NCBI RefSeq assembly: GCF_900168265.1
Contig: NZ_FVZF01000004.1
Location: 108,776 to 172,775, forward strand
From: Salegentibacter salarius
GTDB lineage: Bacteria > Bacteroidota > Bacteroidia > Flavobacteriales > Flavobacteriaceae
Direction: 5' to 3'
DNA: 64,000 nt
The position numbers were made by a program, and so were the translations under genes. The number at the start of each line of letters is the position of its first letter. The stretch's first letter is position 1. The notes beneath the pieces were generated by a model. That model made no database searches, had not been told where the DNA came from, and was given only the letters and a program-made list of their open reading frames with translations. Below, piece by piece: positions 1-9,479 of the stretch.

Positions 1-1848
1 CACATGAGAAACATAACCTCGCCACATATAAGTCAGCTCTCTGTACACTTCTTCAAGATCGTCATAAGCATAACCGTCTTTAGAAGTCCATTCAATTAAG
101 TTTGGAACTACTTTTTTAAGATTCGCCAATCCATATTCACTGGCTTTCACCTGGTCGGCACCCAAACTCTCTCGTTGGGATTGTGGATCTACTCCGCCAT
201 AACCGTTTCCAAATTCATACCACGGATTTCCAGCTTTTTCCAAAATCCATTCATCTAATTTTTCTTTCTCTGCTTCGGCAGACTCAGCTTCAGGCAAATA
301 TCGGTAACCCCAGTTGATGGCGTATAAATCGTATGGCCCCATCATTCTAATATATCTCACTCCTTCATCTTCCGGTTGCGCAACGTAATTTACACGTGCA
401 TAATCCATGATTGAGGGCGTTAAACCATATTTCTGGGTAAATTCTGCCGACCTTAAAGAATCTGTTGGGTAAGCTGAACTTGCTTTCATATTATGGGGTA
501 AACCCAGCGCGTGGCCAACTTCGTGAGCAATTACCATACGCATCATTTCTCCAATTTCAGATTCGGGGGTGTTTAAAGTCCTGGCATCTTTGGTTTGCGC
601 CCCGGCTTCAATCATATACCGGTTTCGGTAAGAACGCAAATGATTATGATACCAGATAATATCACTTTCAATAATCTCACCGGTCCGCGGATCGGTTACC
701 GAAGGCCCCACCGCATTCCTGGTGGTACTGGCTACGTAACGAACCACGGAGTAACGCACATCTTCAGGGCTAAACTCTGGATCTTCTTCCTTTGTTGGTG
801 GATCTTTAGCGATTATCGCATTTTTAAATCCTGCTTCTTCAAAAGCAACATTCCAGTCTTCAATTCCCTGCTTAAAATAAGGGCGCCATTTTTCAGGCGT
901 GGCGGGATCTAAATAATAAACTATAGGCTCTTCAGGCTCTACCAGTTCACCACGCTTGTAAGCTTCAATATCTTTAGGCACTAATTGCCAACGACGAATC
1001 AATTCATAATCATCAGCTTTTAATTCATCTGAATTATAATCGTATTTATCTATGGTAAACCATCCCACTCGATGATCTGCAATTCTAGGTTGCATTTTAT
1101 CGTCTGGCAACAGGATCATAGACTGGTTCATCATAATAGAAATTGTCCCGGCCTGGTCTCGTGTTGGCGGCTCTTCAGCCTCATATGTCATTACGTGTTT
1201 TACCTCCACGTTCTTTGGATAGGAACTTGCAGACTCGATATAAGATCTGCTCTGGTCTAGTTTCTTTACTTTATAACGTTTCCGAAGTGAAGAAGAAAGT
1301 CCGTTAATGGCTTGCACCTCGTTTTCAAACAAATCACTCACCTCAATTACCACACTTGTGGAATCTGCATTATAAGTTTTAATTTCTGAACTAAACAGAA
1401 TTGGAAAATAATTATTGGCCTGTACCGATTTGTAAATAGGCGATTCTTCATCGCTCATATTTTCAAAACTAATCACCTTTACATCGATATTTCCTTTTCG
1501 TTTCGTCCATCGCACCACCTGTTCATTTACTTTAGAACCGGCATTCACATAACCGCCGCCATAACCATCTGGCACACCGGCAATACGGCTTACCAAAAGC
1601 ATATCTTTATCCAGCAAATCTACCGGAATTTCAAAGTAAAGTTTATCATCCACAAAATGCGTAGTAAAAAGTCCTTCATCAGATTCAGCTTCTGATGTGA
1701 TGACCTCATCGTAGGATTTGAGTCCGTTTGTAGATTTTTTTGAAGTGTTTTCAGCCGACTTCTCTTTGCTGCCAAAAACAGATTTCTCACTTCCGCAGCC
1801 AGCTGCAAGTATTGCGGCCAACCCCAGAATAGGTAATTTTTTTATCAT
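1..1848 (-). CDS. Zinc-dependent metalloprotease lipoprotein (DUF5117/DUF4953 type), 3' end outside window
   Basis: Only the N-terminal 616 residues are present; the frame is open to base 1, so the C-terminus lies outside. The ATG at 1846-1848 starts a lipoprotein signal (MIKKLPILGLAAILAAGC), with the lipid-bearing Cys at residue 18, so the enzyme is expected in the periplasm, membrane-anchored. The metzincin-type zinc motif HEVGHALGLPHNM starts at residue 442 (bases 511-525 for HEVGH), with three His ligands and the catalytic Glu, followed by SIMDYARVNY, the expected Met-turn region. Family members are about 800-900 residues. The substrate is unknown; I infer extracytoplasmic protein turnover. 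No disruption is seen in the visible part. Confidence 0.88.
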   Translation of the reverse strand, partial: MIKKLPILGLAAILAAGCGSEKSVFGSKEKSAENTSKKSTNGLKSYDEVITSEAESDEGLFTTHFVDDKLYFEIPVDLLDKDMLLVSRIAGVPDGYGGGYVNAGSKVNEQVVRWTKRKGNIDVKVISFENMSDEESPIYKSVQANNYFPILFSSEIKTYNADSTSVVIEVSDLFENEVQAINGLSSSLRKRYKVKKLDQSRSYIESASSYPKNVEVKHVMTYEAEEPPTRDQAGTISIMMNQSMILLPDDKMQPRIADHRVGWFTIDKYDYNSDELKADDYELIRRWQLVPKDIEAYKRGELVEPEEPIVYYLDPATPEKWRPYFKQGIEDWNVAFEEAGFKNAIIAKDPPTKEEDPEFSPEDVRYSVVRYVASTTRNAVGPSVTDPRTGEIIESDIIWYHNHLRSYRNRYMIEAGAQTKDARTLNTPESEIGEMMRMVIAHEVGHALGLPHNMKASSAYPTDSLRSAEFTQKYGLTPSIMDYARVNYVAQPEDEGVRYIRMMGPYDLYAINWGYRYLPEAESAEAEKEKLDEWILEKAGNPWYEFGNGYGGVDPQSQRESLGADQVKASEYGLANLKKVVPNLIEWTSKDGYAYDDLEEVYRELTYMWRGYVSHV

Positions 1849-1931
1849 GAATTTTTTATTTTGGCTTCAAGATAAGGAAACCTGATAAATGGTTGAAATA
1901 ATCAGAAGGGAAGAATCTAAATTAGCAATAC

Positions 1932-2023
1932 CGTCAAGCTGTCCCGAAACTTCGGGATTGTTTCAGCTTCTAACATACTTAAAATGTTCACATCTTAGAT
2001 CCTGAAACAAGTTCAGGATGACG
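1932..2023. repeat. Intergenic nested-palindrome repeat, copy A
   Basis: The outer ends are CGTCA and TGACG. The right arm (GATCCTGAAACAAGTTCAGGATGACG type, bases about 1998-2023) folds on CCTGAA/TTCAGG, and the left arm folds on AAGCTG/CAGCTT. The left arm carries an extra CCCGAAACTTCGGG hairpin. It lies between convergently read sequence downstream of the hydroxylase gene and upstream of the metalloprotease. Four related copies are at 31383, 33957, 44757 and 50874. Confidence 0.8.
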
Positions 2024-2050
2024 TATAAAAGCTTTCAAAATTAGCTTTTC

Positions 2051-2812
2051 TTACTCAGAAGAAATCTTAGACCTGCTTTCAGTATTCATCCATCTATCCC
2101 AGAAGGTGAAATAAAGTCCGAAATTGGTTTTGAACTCGGCGTGGTGAAAATGATGATGCGTAGCACCAATAAACATTTTTCCGAAGCGGCTTTTCATAAA
2201 AGCTTTTGGGTAAATCTCAATATCCAAATGATTTATCACACTGCTAAGCGTCATAAAAATTAAATAAAAGCCAATTACAATTGGATGAACAGGCAGGAAG
2301 AGCAGAATTACCGGAACTACTATAGCTTCGACCAGTGATTCCCAGGGATGAAAGGAAAAAGCCGTCCATGGGCTGGGCACTAAACTATCGTGATGTACTT
2401 TATGAATTTTCCTAAAAACCTTTGGATTATGCATCCAGCGATGCACCCAATAATAATAAGTTTCGTGAAGCAGAGAGAGTAAAATGAAGCTCACTAGTAA
2501 ATACCATAATCCAAATTTATCAAGATCCAGATAAATTGCGGTAAAGCCTTTTTGCCATAGGAAATAAGTGATCGCGCCAAAAAACCCAAAAATTACCGAA
2601 GACCACATACTCCAGTAAATCTCCTTTTTTAACTGCCCTTTTCTAAAACCGCGTTTACTTAATCTTTTACTGCTGAATTTTTCACTTTTCAGTCTGTAAT
2701 AATACCAGTAGAATATTCCTGCAGAAACCAGGTACCTGAGAAAAACTGCTGCAAAAAAGATAAGCACACAAACAAAGAAAAGCCCCGGATTATTAATTTC
2801 AAAGAAAATCAT
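2051..2812 (-). CDS. Fatty acid hydroxylase / sterol desaturase superfamily membrane protein
   Basis: This 253-residue integral membrane di-iron enzyme has the superfamily histidine clusters in order: HETYYYWVHRWMH at residues 116-128, HKVHH at 137-141 and HHHFHH at 219-224, with H155 and H195 as further possible ligands. Hydrophobic segments at about 8-35, 68-88, 100-118 and 160-192 would place the clusters on the cytoplasmic face. Members use O2 and an electron donor to hydroxylate or desaturate lipids such as fatty acids, sterols or carotenoids; the substrate cannot be told here. The neighbouring minus-strand flavin reductase at 2909-3577, 96 bp upstream, could supply electrons, but that link is inference from proximity. 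Confidence 0.82.
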   Translation of the reverse strand: MIFFEINNPGLFFVCVLIFFAAVFLRYLVSAGIFYWYYYRLKSEKFSSKRLSKRGFRKGQLKKEIYWSMWSSVIFGFFGAITYFLWQKGFTAIYLDLDKFGLWYLLVSFILLSLLHETYYYWVHRWMHNPKVFRKIHKVHHDSLVPSPWTAFSFHPWESLVEAIVVPVILLFLPVHPIVIGFYLIFMTLSSVINHLDIEIYPKAFMKSRFGKMFIGATHHHFHHAEFKTNFGLYFTFWDRWMNTESRSKISSE

Positions 2813-2908
2813 AGTCTACTAAAATAGTAAAGATAAAATATGCGTGAATTTAAATCTTTCAATTTTTTATAAAAACTACCTCCAGAGCTACTTTTCCATG
2901 ATTTTTCT

Positions 2909-3577
2909 CTATTGATCGTCTAAAGTTACTGCATCTGGATCTACCCCTAACTTTTCTAAAATATCTCCTATCTCTTCCGTCATTTTAGGAGGACCACATA
3001 CATAGAATTTTTCATCAAAATCTTCTATATGTTTCTTTAAGAAATCTTCATCAATATAAGCATTGGTAAACTGGGTGTCTTTCTGGTCGGTAATTACATA
3101 CGTGGCATTTTTTCCTAACATAGCATCTAATTCCTCTTTCAGAATAATATCTTTATCAGATTTATTAGAGTAAAATAATTTAATGCCATCTAATTTATTC
3201 TTTTTCTTTAGCTCACGAAGCATCGCGATATAAGGTGTTATTCCTGCACCTCCAGCGATAATATATCCGGGCCCTTTATATTCTATGGCGCCCCAGGTAT
3301 CGCGAACAATCAATTCGTCTCCCGGTTTTAATTTACCTAACTGTTCAGTTACTCCATCGTGATCTGGGTAGATCTTAATAGTAAATTCTAAAAAATCGTC
3401 TTCATTTAAACTGGTAAATGTAAACGGTCTTTTTTCATTTTTCCATTTTTCGGTATTTATAGAAACCTCGGTAGCGTGCCCCGGCGTAAATTTATAACCA
3501 TCTGGCTTTTCTACGATAAACTGTTTCACATCGTGAGTTACCGGCTTAACTTCTTTAATTTTTACTGTCTTTTCCAT
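2909..3577 (-). CDS. FAD/NAD(P)-binding oxidoreductase (ferredoxin/flavodoxin reductase family)
   Basis: The 222-residue cytoplasmic protein has a complete two-domain reductase. The FAD-binding barrel carries R50-PFTFTS (residues 50-56), the isoalloxazine/phosphate-binding motif of the ferredoxin-NADP reductase superfamily. The nucleotide domain has GGAGITP (109-115) and the C-terminal CGPPKM (194-199). There is no 2Fe-2S or globin domain, so it is a stand-alone reductase that passes electrons from NAD(P)H to a separate carrier. The start ATG at 3575-3577 gives the usual N-terminus. The partner is unknown; the hydroxylase gene immediately downstream on the same strand is a candidate. Confidence 0.85.
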   Translation of the reverse strand: MEKTVKIKEVKPVTHDVKQFIVEKPDGYKFTPGHATEVSINTEKWKNEKRPFTFTSLNEDDFLEFTIKIYPDHDGVTEQLGKLKPGDELIVRDTWGAIEYKGPGYIIAGGAGITPYIAMLRELKKKNKLDGIKLFYSNKSDKDIILKEELDAMLGKNATYVITDQKDTQFTNAYIDEDFLKKHIEDFDEKFYVCGPPKMTEEIGDILEKLGVDPDAVTLDDQ

Positions 3578-3779
3578 TTCCTCTTTTTAAATTCTTTATG
3601 TTGAATTTACCGGTTTATAAAGTTGGTTTCAAGACATTTAACCTTCTTTAAAGAGTTTAAGCTCCAGTTTTAAGGAAGCTTTATAAATCTCAACCTGCAA
3701 AAGCCTTTAAAGAAAACTAATAAGCCCGGGCGATAAAAACAATTTCTTATATTCGACTTTAGTTTGAAATCGTGAATCC

Positions 3780-5555
3780 ATGAAGCCAACCATCCCAATT
3801 AACAAGGTTTTTATTATTTTTTTGCTTTTGCTTTCCGGCTCAAGTATTCAAGCCCAGTTTCCTTTATCAACTAATCAGGATAAGGAACAGGAAACAGAAA
3901 AAATTCCTGACGATCCATTGGGAAGAAGAACTCCCCGTGGCACCGTAAATGGATTTATAGATGCTATGGCAGGGTTAAATTATAATAGGGCAGCCAGGTT
4001 TCTAAATTTTCCGGTCGGTATCTCCACACAGGAAGAAAAAGAGAAAATTATACAAATCCTGCAGCGTTTATTTGATCAAAAAGGAAACATTGAGCCTTAT
4101 TATGCCATTAGCAATAAGCCTAGCGGAGAAATAGATGACGGTATAAATGAAGACCTGGAAAAAATTGGAAGTGTAAAATCCGAGGATGGTGAAAAAATAG
4201 ATATTTTTCTTGAAAAATACGACGACGAAGAGGGCTACCCCATTTGGCTTTTTTCTGACGAAACTACACGGGCCATCAGCACTCTTAACACTGCAAACCC
4301 GGCATTAATTGACCAAATATTACCTGATAGCTTTAAAAAATATCTTTGGGGTGGGGTTCCCGCGGGACAATGGATAATTGCCCTGGTACTACTCGCTCTA
4401 AGTTATTTTATTTCTCTATTAATAGTTTCAATTATAATCTTTCTACTGAGAAAATTATGGAAGAAAGCGAGGCATTCACCAGTTTCAGGAATTATCACGA
4501 CCTTAAAACTACCTGTAAAGCTTTATTTAGCAGTATGGATATTCGTATCGCTTTCAAGAAATCTTGAACTCTCCATTATTTTAAGGCAAAAATTTAGTGC
4601 CATTACCATAACCGTAGGAATAGCGGCCATCCTTATTCTTTTGTGGAGGTTATCAGATTTTATTGGTAAAATAACCCAGGAAAAAATGGTGTTAAGGGGT
4701 AATCCCGCCGGAGTTTCCATAGTTCTTTTTCTACAGCGTGCCGCTAAGATCGCAATTGTGGCTTTTGGTATTATCGCTATTTTGGGAGCAGTGGGAATTG
4801 ACGTAACTACTGGGCTTGCTGCATTAGGAATTGGTGGTATTGCGCTGGCTCTTGGCGCCCAGAAAACTATAGAAAATTTTGTTGGAAGCGTTACTTTAAT
4901 AGCCGACAGGCCTATTAGGGTTGGGGATTTTTGTAAGGTAGGAGAAGTTACGGGTCACATTGAAAAAATAGGCATTCGTTCTACCCGAATTCGCACTTTA
5001 GACCGAACGGTAGTAACGATTCCCAATGGTGCTTTTTCATCTGATACTATTGAAAATTATGCACATCGCGATAGGTTCAGATTTGTAAGCGTTTTAAATT
5101 TTAGATACGAAACCTCATCAGATCAATTGCGTTTTTTACTTACAGAACTTCGAAAAGTACTTTATGCGCATCCAAAAGTATACGAAGAGCCGGCAAGAAT
5201 AAGATTTATAGGTTTTGGCGCACATTCATTAGACCTGGAAGTTTTTGCCTATTTAGATGCGCGTAATTATGACGAATTCCTGGAAATACGTGAAGATCTT
5301 ATGCTAAGAATGATGGAAGTTGTAGACCGCAGTGGCACCGACTTCGCCTTCCCTTCTCAAACTATTTACTTCGGAAAAGACAAGGGGCTTTCTAAAGAGA
5401 AATCGGCTGAAGCTGAGGCCGAAGTTGAAAACTGGAAAAAGGAGTGGGAAATGCCACTTCCGCAATTTACCCGGGAACAAATTGACGCACTTAGAAACAA
5501 AAGCAGTTATCCTCCCGAAGGTTCGAGTACGGGAATTGAAAAAAGTAAAACCTAA
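3780..5555 (+). CDS. Mechanosensitive ion channel family protein (MscS type) with signal peptide
   Basis: The 591-residue protein has an N-terminal signal peptide (residues 1-26, ending in QAQ), a periplasmic region to about 190, then membrane helices at about 197-223, 246-260, 272-292, 318-337 and 343-360. The last is the Gly/Ala-rich pore helix TM3 (LAALGIGGIALALGAQKT). It is followed by the MscS beta domain (ADRPIRVGDFCKVGEVTG from 375) and the C-terminal alpha/beta domain. MscS channels open on membrane tension and release solutes during osmotic downshock. It is longer than the 286-residue E. coli MscS because of the added periplasmic part and extra helices. The YihY gene 72 bp downstream on the same strand may be co-transcribed. 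Confidence 0.92.
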   Translation: MKPTIPINKVFIIFLLLLSGSSIQAQFPLSTNQDKEQETEKIPDDPLGRRTPRGTVNGFIDAMAGLNYNRAARFLNFPVGISTQEEKEKIIQILQRLFDQKGNIEPYYAISNKPSGEIDDGINEDLEKIGSVKSEDGEKIDIFLEKYDDEEGYPIWLFSDETTRAISTLNTANPALIDQILPDSFKKYLWGGVPAGQWIIALVLLALSYFISLLIVSIIIFLLRKLWKKARHSPVSGIITTLKLPVKLYLAVWIFVSLSRNLELSIILRQKFSAITITVGIAAILILLWRLSDFIGKITQEKMVLRGNPAGVSIVLFLQRAAKIAIVAFGIIAILGAVGIDVTTGLAALGIGGIALALGAQKTIENFVGSVTLIADRPIRVGDFCKVGEVTGHIEKIGIRSTRIRTLDRTVVTIPNGAFSSDTIENYAHRDRFRFVSVLNFRYETSSDQLRFLLTELRKVLYAHPKVYEEPARIRFIGFGAHSLDLEVFAYLDARNYDEFLEIREDLMLRMMEVVDRSGTDFAFPSQTIYFGKDKGLSKEKSAEAEAEVENWKKEWEMPLPQFTREQIDALRNKSSYPPEGSSTGIEKSKT

Positions 5556-5627
5556 ATAAATTAAAATATTTTTCAATATATATTCATTGAATATAGAAGC
5601 ATTTTTAAATACCCAGAGCCATTAGAG

Positions 5628-6608
5628 ATGAGTGAAACGAAGAAAAAAAGAAAATACCGTGGAGAAGAAGCAAAATGGCCTCATCAAATTCCGTTTTCTG
5701 GGTGGATAGATATTGGAAAACGTGTTTACAAGGAAATGAAATTTGATCATGTGCAGATAATTTCGGCAGGAGTTGCCTTTTATTTCTTTCTTGCTATTTT
5801 TCCCACTATCGTCGCCGCCATCTCAATTTATAGTCTTGTACTGGAACCTGCCCGAATTGAAGAACAAATTTCATACTTAAATTTAATTTTACCCGACCAG
5901 GCTTTTGGGATGATGACCGATTTCCTGGAACCCGTTCTGGAACGTTCCAAAAAGGAAATTGGCTGGGGATTATTCATAAGTATTATGATAAGTATTTGGA
6001 GTGCCAATAAGGGAACAAGTGCACTTTTGCAAGGTATTAATATTGCTTACGATGAAATTGATGGCCGGGGAATTATCATGAAAAATCTGCTTAGCCTGCT
6101 TTTTACCCTGGGAGGTTTAGTGATAGGACTTATTAGCTTATTAATTGTGATCTTCTTTCCGTTACTCGTAAAAAACCTGGGCTTAACTCCTCAATTAGAA
6201 AACATGTTAAACTGGTTACGCTGGGTTTTCCTGGGACTCATTTTAATTTTTAATTTAAGCATGATCTATAAAATTGCTCCTTACAGAACAAACCCAAGAT
6301 TTGGTTGGGTAAGCTGGGGCGCAGTAATTGGCTCTTTGTTCTGGCTGGCCGGTTCTATATTATTTTCGTGGTATGTAGCGAATTTTGGAAGTTATGACGA
6401 TCTCTACGGAAGTTTTGCCGCGGTAGCAATTTTAATGCTATGGTTATTTCTTACTGCTTTTATCATCTTAATGGGAGCCGAAATAAATTCAGAAATGGAA
6501 CATCAAACCCGTTACGACACCACAATAGGATTAGAAAGACCAATGGGAGAAAGAAACGCCTACCACGCAGATCATTGCGCGGTAGAAAACCCCGATGAGG
6601 ATTGTTAA
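5628..6608 (+). CDS. YihY/BrkB-family inner-membrane protein
   Basis: This 326-residue protein matches the YihY (UPF0761) family in length and layout. A short charged N-terminus precedes the family block FDHVQIISAGVAFYFFLAIF at about residues 38-57. Five or six membrane segments follow, including the conserved stretch NKGTSALLQGINIAYDE near 125-141 and the last helix WLFLTAFIILMGAEINSE. The once-proposed RNase BN activity of this family has been withdrawn and no transport substrate is established. The start ATG at 5628 follows the upstream MscS gene by 72 bp. Confidence 0.9.
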   Translation: MSETKKKRKYRGEEAKWPHQIPFSGWIDIGKRVYKEMKFDHVQIISAGVAFYFFLAIFPTIVAAISIYSLVLEPARIEEQISYLNLILPDQAFGMMTDFLEPVLERSKKEIGWGLFISIMISIWSANKGTSALLQGINIAYDEIDGRGIIMKNLLSLLFTLGGLVIGLISLLIVIFFPLLVKNLGLTPQLENMLNWLRWVFLGLILIFNLSMIYKIAPYRTNPRFGWVSWGAVIGSLFWLAGSILFSWYVANFGSYDDLYGSFAAVAILMLWLFLTAFIILMGAEINSEMEHQTRYDTTIGLERPMGERNAYHADHCAVENPDEDC

Positions 6609-6623
6609 TGAATCAGAGAAAAA

Positions 6624-7767
6624 TCACAAGTCAAATCCAAAATCCTCTTCCTCTAATTCCTCTGCTTTTGCAAGGTCTTGAATAAATTCGTCAATTTGGT
6701 TTTTAGTAACATTAGGCATACAGATAATATGTGACACCTCACCCTCGGTAGCCAATTGCCATTTTTGCTTTACCGCATCAGGCGTTCTTGGCATCACAAC
6801 GGTTAGCGACCCCGGATTGCTCCATGCTTCCACTCCTATTTCTTTAAGCTGATTTTTGCAATATTCCGCAACTTCAAGTCCGTGTAGGTAACGGGCTTTC
6901 ATCCCTTCTTCCCCCAACTGCTTAAGGGCATACCAAAGAAACAAAGGACTATGTCCATATCGTCGTATCTAAAGAACCTATATAAGAAATACCTTTCGCA
7001 ATACGATCTCTATGACCTCTTTTGGTGATGATTACTCCGCAAGGAATAGGTGAACCTACGAATTTATGGCCGCTAATAGATATACTATCTGCGCCATCTT
7101 TAAAATCAAAAGGCACTCTTGGCTCCATAAAAGCGCCATAACTTCCGGAAAGGGCCGCATCACAATGAATGTAGTGATCTTGTACCGCAAGATTTCTTAG
7201 AATACCTTTTATTCGAGAAACATCATCTTTAGCCTCTTTCATCGTGGTTCCAAAAGTGGTAAGCACTATAGCAGGTTTATGCCGATTCATTCTCAAGGTA
7301 TTCTCAAAATCTTCATAATCTATCTCCCCATTCTCCTGCGACCTTATCACAATACTCGGAATATTTAGCAGATGAATATTCTTGCGCACACTGTAATGAG
7401 TAGATTCTGAATAATACACCATTGCCTTAGGATACATTTCCCGGGCCAGGTAAAGACCATACAAGTTACTTTCAGATCCTCCATTGGTAACATAACCCCA
7501 ATAGTCTTTTGGGTGAGCTCGAAAAAGTTTGGCAAAGAAAGCCACTACTTCCTTCTCCATTTCGTGTGTTTGCACTTTCCAGGTTCCCTCTTCAAAAGGA
7601 TCGCCAAGGTTATTAATTGGATATTGTAAAAATGGGGTAAGCTCAGAATAATCGAAGTCTTTAGAAACCGGATATCCAAGGAAAGTGTCTCTCGATTTCC
7701 CTAAGCTTTCCTTTAAATTTTCTAATCTTTCTCTGTCTTTTTCTGCTAAATTTCGCTTGGTCACCAC
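6624..7767 (-). pseudogene. Histidine decarboxylase (PLP-dependent group II), frameshifted
   Basis: Two adjacent minus-strand reading frames make one enzyme. The first (6949-7767, 272 aa) holds the PLP core: TNGGSES at 94-100, H124 stacking position, D203 in HCDAALSG, and the Schiff-base lysine K235 in SISGHKFVG. It then reads TTI-W-T-stop. The other frame resumes with GHSPLFLWYALKQLG and continues to 6624. In homologues I recall, the link is TI-S-G-S-R-N-GH, so about 14 nt appear to be missing around base 6950-6954. The break removes the C-terminal domain, so the product should be inactive unless this is a sequencing error. The gene ends just left of the integrated element; an intact enzyme would make histamine from histidine. 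Confidence 0.8.
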
Positions 7768-7898
7768 TATTTTACTGTTTTTGAAAATTTGCGTGAAAGT
7801 AGCTATTCTTTAAGAGTTCCCGTAAATTTTGGAATTAAATTTAACTGAAAGAAAGTTAGAAACCGATAAAAATACGGCATCAATGTTTTAAAAACAAA

Positions 7899-7932
7899 AA
7901 AGCCTTGAAAATCAAAGGATTAACAAGGCTTT
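7899..7932 (-). terminator. Displaced copy of the tRNA-Leu terminator (left attachment side)
   Basis: AAAGCCTTG (7899-7907) pairs with CAAGGCTTT (7924-7932), and the adenine runs at 7890-7901 give a U-tract when read on the minus strand. The same hairpin stands after the intact tRNA-Leu at 16862-16895. This left copy is probably the original chromosomal terminator, separated from its tRNA when the element inserted. Confidence 0.65.
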
Positions 7933-7952
7933 AAGTACTCGGGACGGGACTT
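7918..7952. repeat. attL: 35-bp direct repeat of tRNA-Leu 3' end
   Basis: These 35 bases are identical to 16881-16915. They contain the right arm of the tRNA terminator and the last 17 bases of tRNA-Leu (discriminator at 7936, acceptor strand 7937-7943, start of the T stem). Beyond 7952 the sequence stops matching the tRNA. Similarity continues leftward to about 7889 with one substitution and one A insertion. This is what site-specific integration into a tRNA 3' end leaves. Confidence 0.88.
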
Positions 7953-8065
7953 TAACCTAAATATATTCAAGCGATCTTATTCCACTACAATATTCATAAT
8001 AAACTGATTTACAGTATATAATATCTCATTCTATTTAAGGTTTCGTATTGCATTAGATTGTTATC

Positions 8066-8106
8066 GGTTGACTAAAGTTGTCGATTGGTTGACTAGAAGT
8101 TGACTA
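8066..8106 (+). repeat. Integrase arm-type site candidates, left end (GGTTGACTA repeats)
   Basis: GGTTGACTA occurs at 8066-8074 and 8087-8095, with AGTTGACTA at 8098-8106. The same words recur at the other end of the element at 16822-16830 and 16833-16841. Tyrosine integrases of this size bind short arm repeats on both sides of the core through an N-terminal domain. These repeats also overlap the promoter proposed for the integrase gene, so they could couple binding to autoregulation. Confidence 0.55.
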
Positions 8107-8119
8107 AGCTATATATTTG
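8089..8119 (+). promoter_or_regulatory. Bacteroidota-type promoter of the integrase gene
   Basis: TTG at 8089-8091 and TATATTTG at 8112-8119 (TAnnTTTG consensus) are 20 nt apart. Transcription would start near 8126, just ahead of the ATG at 8139. The upstream box lies inside a GGTTGACTA repeat. Confidence 0.55.
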
Positions 8120-8138
8120 CTAATCAAAATTGATTATT

Positions 8139-9467
8139 ATGGCATCACTCAAATTTCAAATCCAAAGCAAATCTACCTCAGCACCAATTTACGCTAGACT
8201 ATCTTTAGGAAGAAAACAAGTTTTCAAGCGTAAAACAGGACTTTTTATTAGCGCTAAAGATTGGAGTAAGTCAACCGGGTTTCCAAAAGCAAAAGACAAA
8301 CAAGGAAAAGAATTAAAGAACCAACTAAAACAATTAGAGGCTTTTCTTCTAGAAAAGATTACAAAAGATAGCGCAAAGGGTATTGAAATAAATAGTGATT
8401 GGGTTTTTCACAATATTAATCTTCATTTTAAAAGGGTTTCTGATAACGAGGGAAAATCTGAGTTACTTATTGATGCGGTACAAGAATTTATTGATTCAGC
8501 TCCTTTACGAAGCAATTCGAAGGGTGGCACCGGGCTTTCAGATAGCCGAATAAAAGCTATAAAACGTTTTAAGAGCATACTACAGGAATTTCTAGGAAAA
8601 AGAAAATGCAAGGTCTCCGAGGTAGATCTCAACTTCGCGAGAGAATTTTCAACCTGGCTGCATAATAAAAAGCAATTTTCCAAAAGCTATACCCTCAAAA
8701 CAATTGACAACTTAAAAACGATTTGTAATGATGCTGAGGTAAACGGAATTAACGTAAACCCTCAATTAAAAAACGTAAAAGGTGGCAAGGTGAAAAGCGA
8801 AACCATCCTCTACTTATCAAAAACAGAACTTAAAAAGATTAAAGAAGTTGATCTTAAATCAAAAGCTTTGATGAACGCTCGAAAGTGGTTGATACTAGGC
8901 TGTAATATAGGGCAACGCGGTAGTGATCTTCTAAACCTTAATGAAAGTAATTTAGGTTCTAAGGGCGATATAGTCCTAATCGAATTGACTCAGCAAAAAA
9001 CCGGGAAACATGTTTACATCCCTTTAAATAGAGATGCAAAAGAAGTTATCCAAGACGGCTTCCCTACCAAAATTTCAATGCAAAAATTTAATGACTATAT
9101 AAAGCTTATTGGTAAAGAAGCTGAAATAAATGAAAAAGTTATAGCAGGAAAGGTTTCCATGGTTCCCGAATCAAAAAATTCGGATGTTAAGATTAAAAGA
9201 AAAGTTATTAAGGAATACGAAAAATGGGAAGTGATGGCATCCCATATTTGCAGAAGATCCTTCGCTACAAATTTATATGGCGAATTACCTGCATCATTGA
9301 TAATGAGTATTACTGGACATAGTACTGAGAAAATGTTTTTAAATTATATTGGCAAGACCTCGGTTGACCATATAGCCTCAATTAATGCTTTTTATAACAA
9401 ACAAGACAAGGAACAGAACAAGGAAATAAAACTTCAAGTTATATCCAACAAGGCTGCCAATGGATAA
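8139..9467 (+). CDS. Tyrosine-type recombinase/integrase
   Basis: This 442-residue protein catalyses the insertion and excision of the element. It has an N-terminal arm-binding-like segment (SLGRKQVFKRKTGLFISAKDW), a SAM-like core-binding domain at about 110-215 and a C-terminal catalytic domain. Catalytic residues, numbered from the ATG at 8139, are R260 (GQRGSD), K287 (QQKTGKH), H369 and R372 (HICRRSF), H394 (TGHST) and nucleophile Y403 (FLNYIG). The arrangement resembles Bacteroidota phage-integrase/SAM-like-domain integrases of genomic islands. An in-frame TTG at 8130 is possible, but ATG 8139 gives the usual N-terminus. It lies 186 bp from attL, as expected for an element's own integrase. 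Confidence 0.93.
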   Translation: MASLKFQIQSKSTSAPIYARLSLGRKQVFKRKTGLFISAKDWSKSTGFPKAKDKQGKELKNQLKQLEAFLLEKITKDSAKGIEINSDWVFHNINLHFKRVSDNEGKSELLIDAVQEFIDSAPLRSNSKGGTGLSDSRIKAIKRFKSILQEFLGKRKCKVSEVDLNFAREFSTWLHNKKQFSKSYTLKTIDNLKTICNDAEVNGINVNPQLKNVKGGKVKSETILYLSKTELKKIKEVDLKSKALMNARKWLILGCNIGQRGSDLLNLNESNLGSKGDIVLIELTQQKTGKHVYIPLNRDAKEVIQDGFPTKISMQKFNDYIKLIGKEAEINEKVIAGKVSMVPESKNSDVKIKRKVIKEYEKWEVMASHICRRSFATNLYGELPASLIMSITGHSTEKMFLNYIGKTSVDHIASINAFYNKQDKEQNKEIKLQVISNKAANG

Positions 9468-9479
9468 TTAACGAGTTAT

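Noticed and set aside
595..912. Plus-strand frames over the metalloprotease region
   Set aside because: They are antisense shadows of the HEVGH-containing minus-strand gene, which is open across the entire 1-1848 interval.
7936..7952. A second tRNA-Leu gene at the left end of the element
   Set aside because: Only the 3' 17 nt of the tRNA are present; the sequence diverges before the T loop ends. It is the attL remnant, not a gene.
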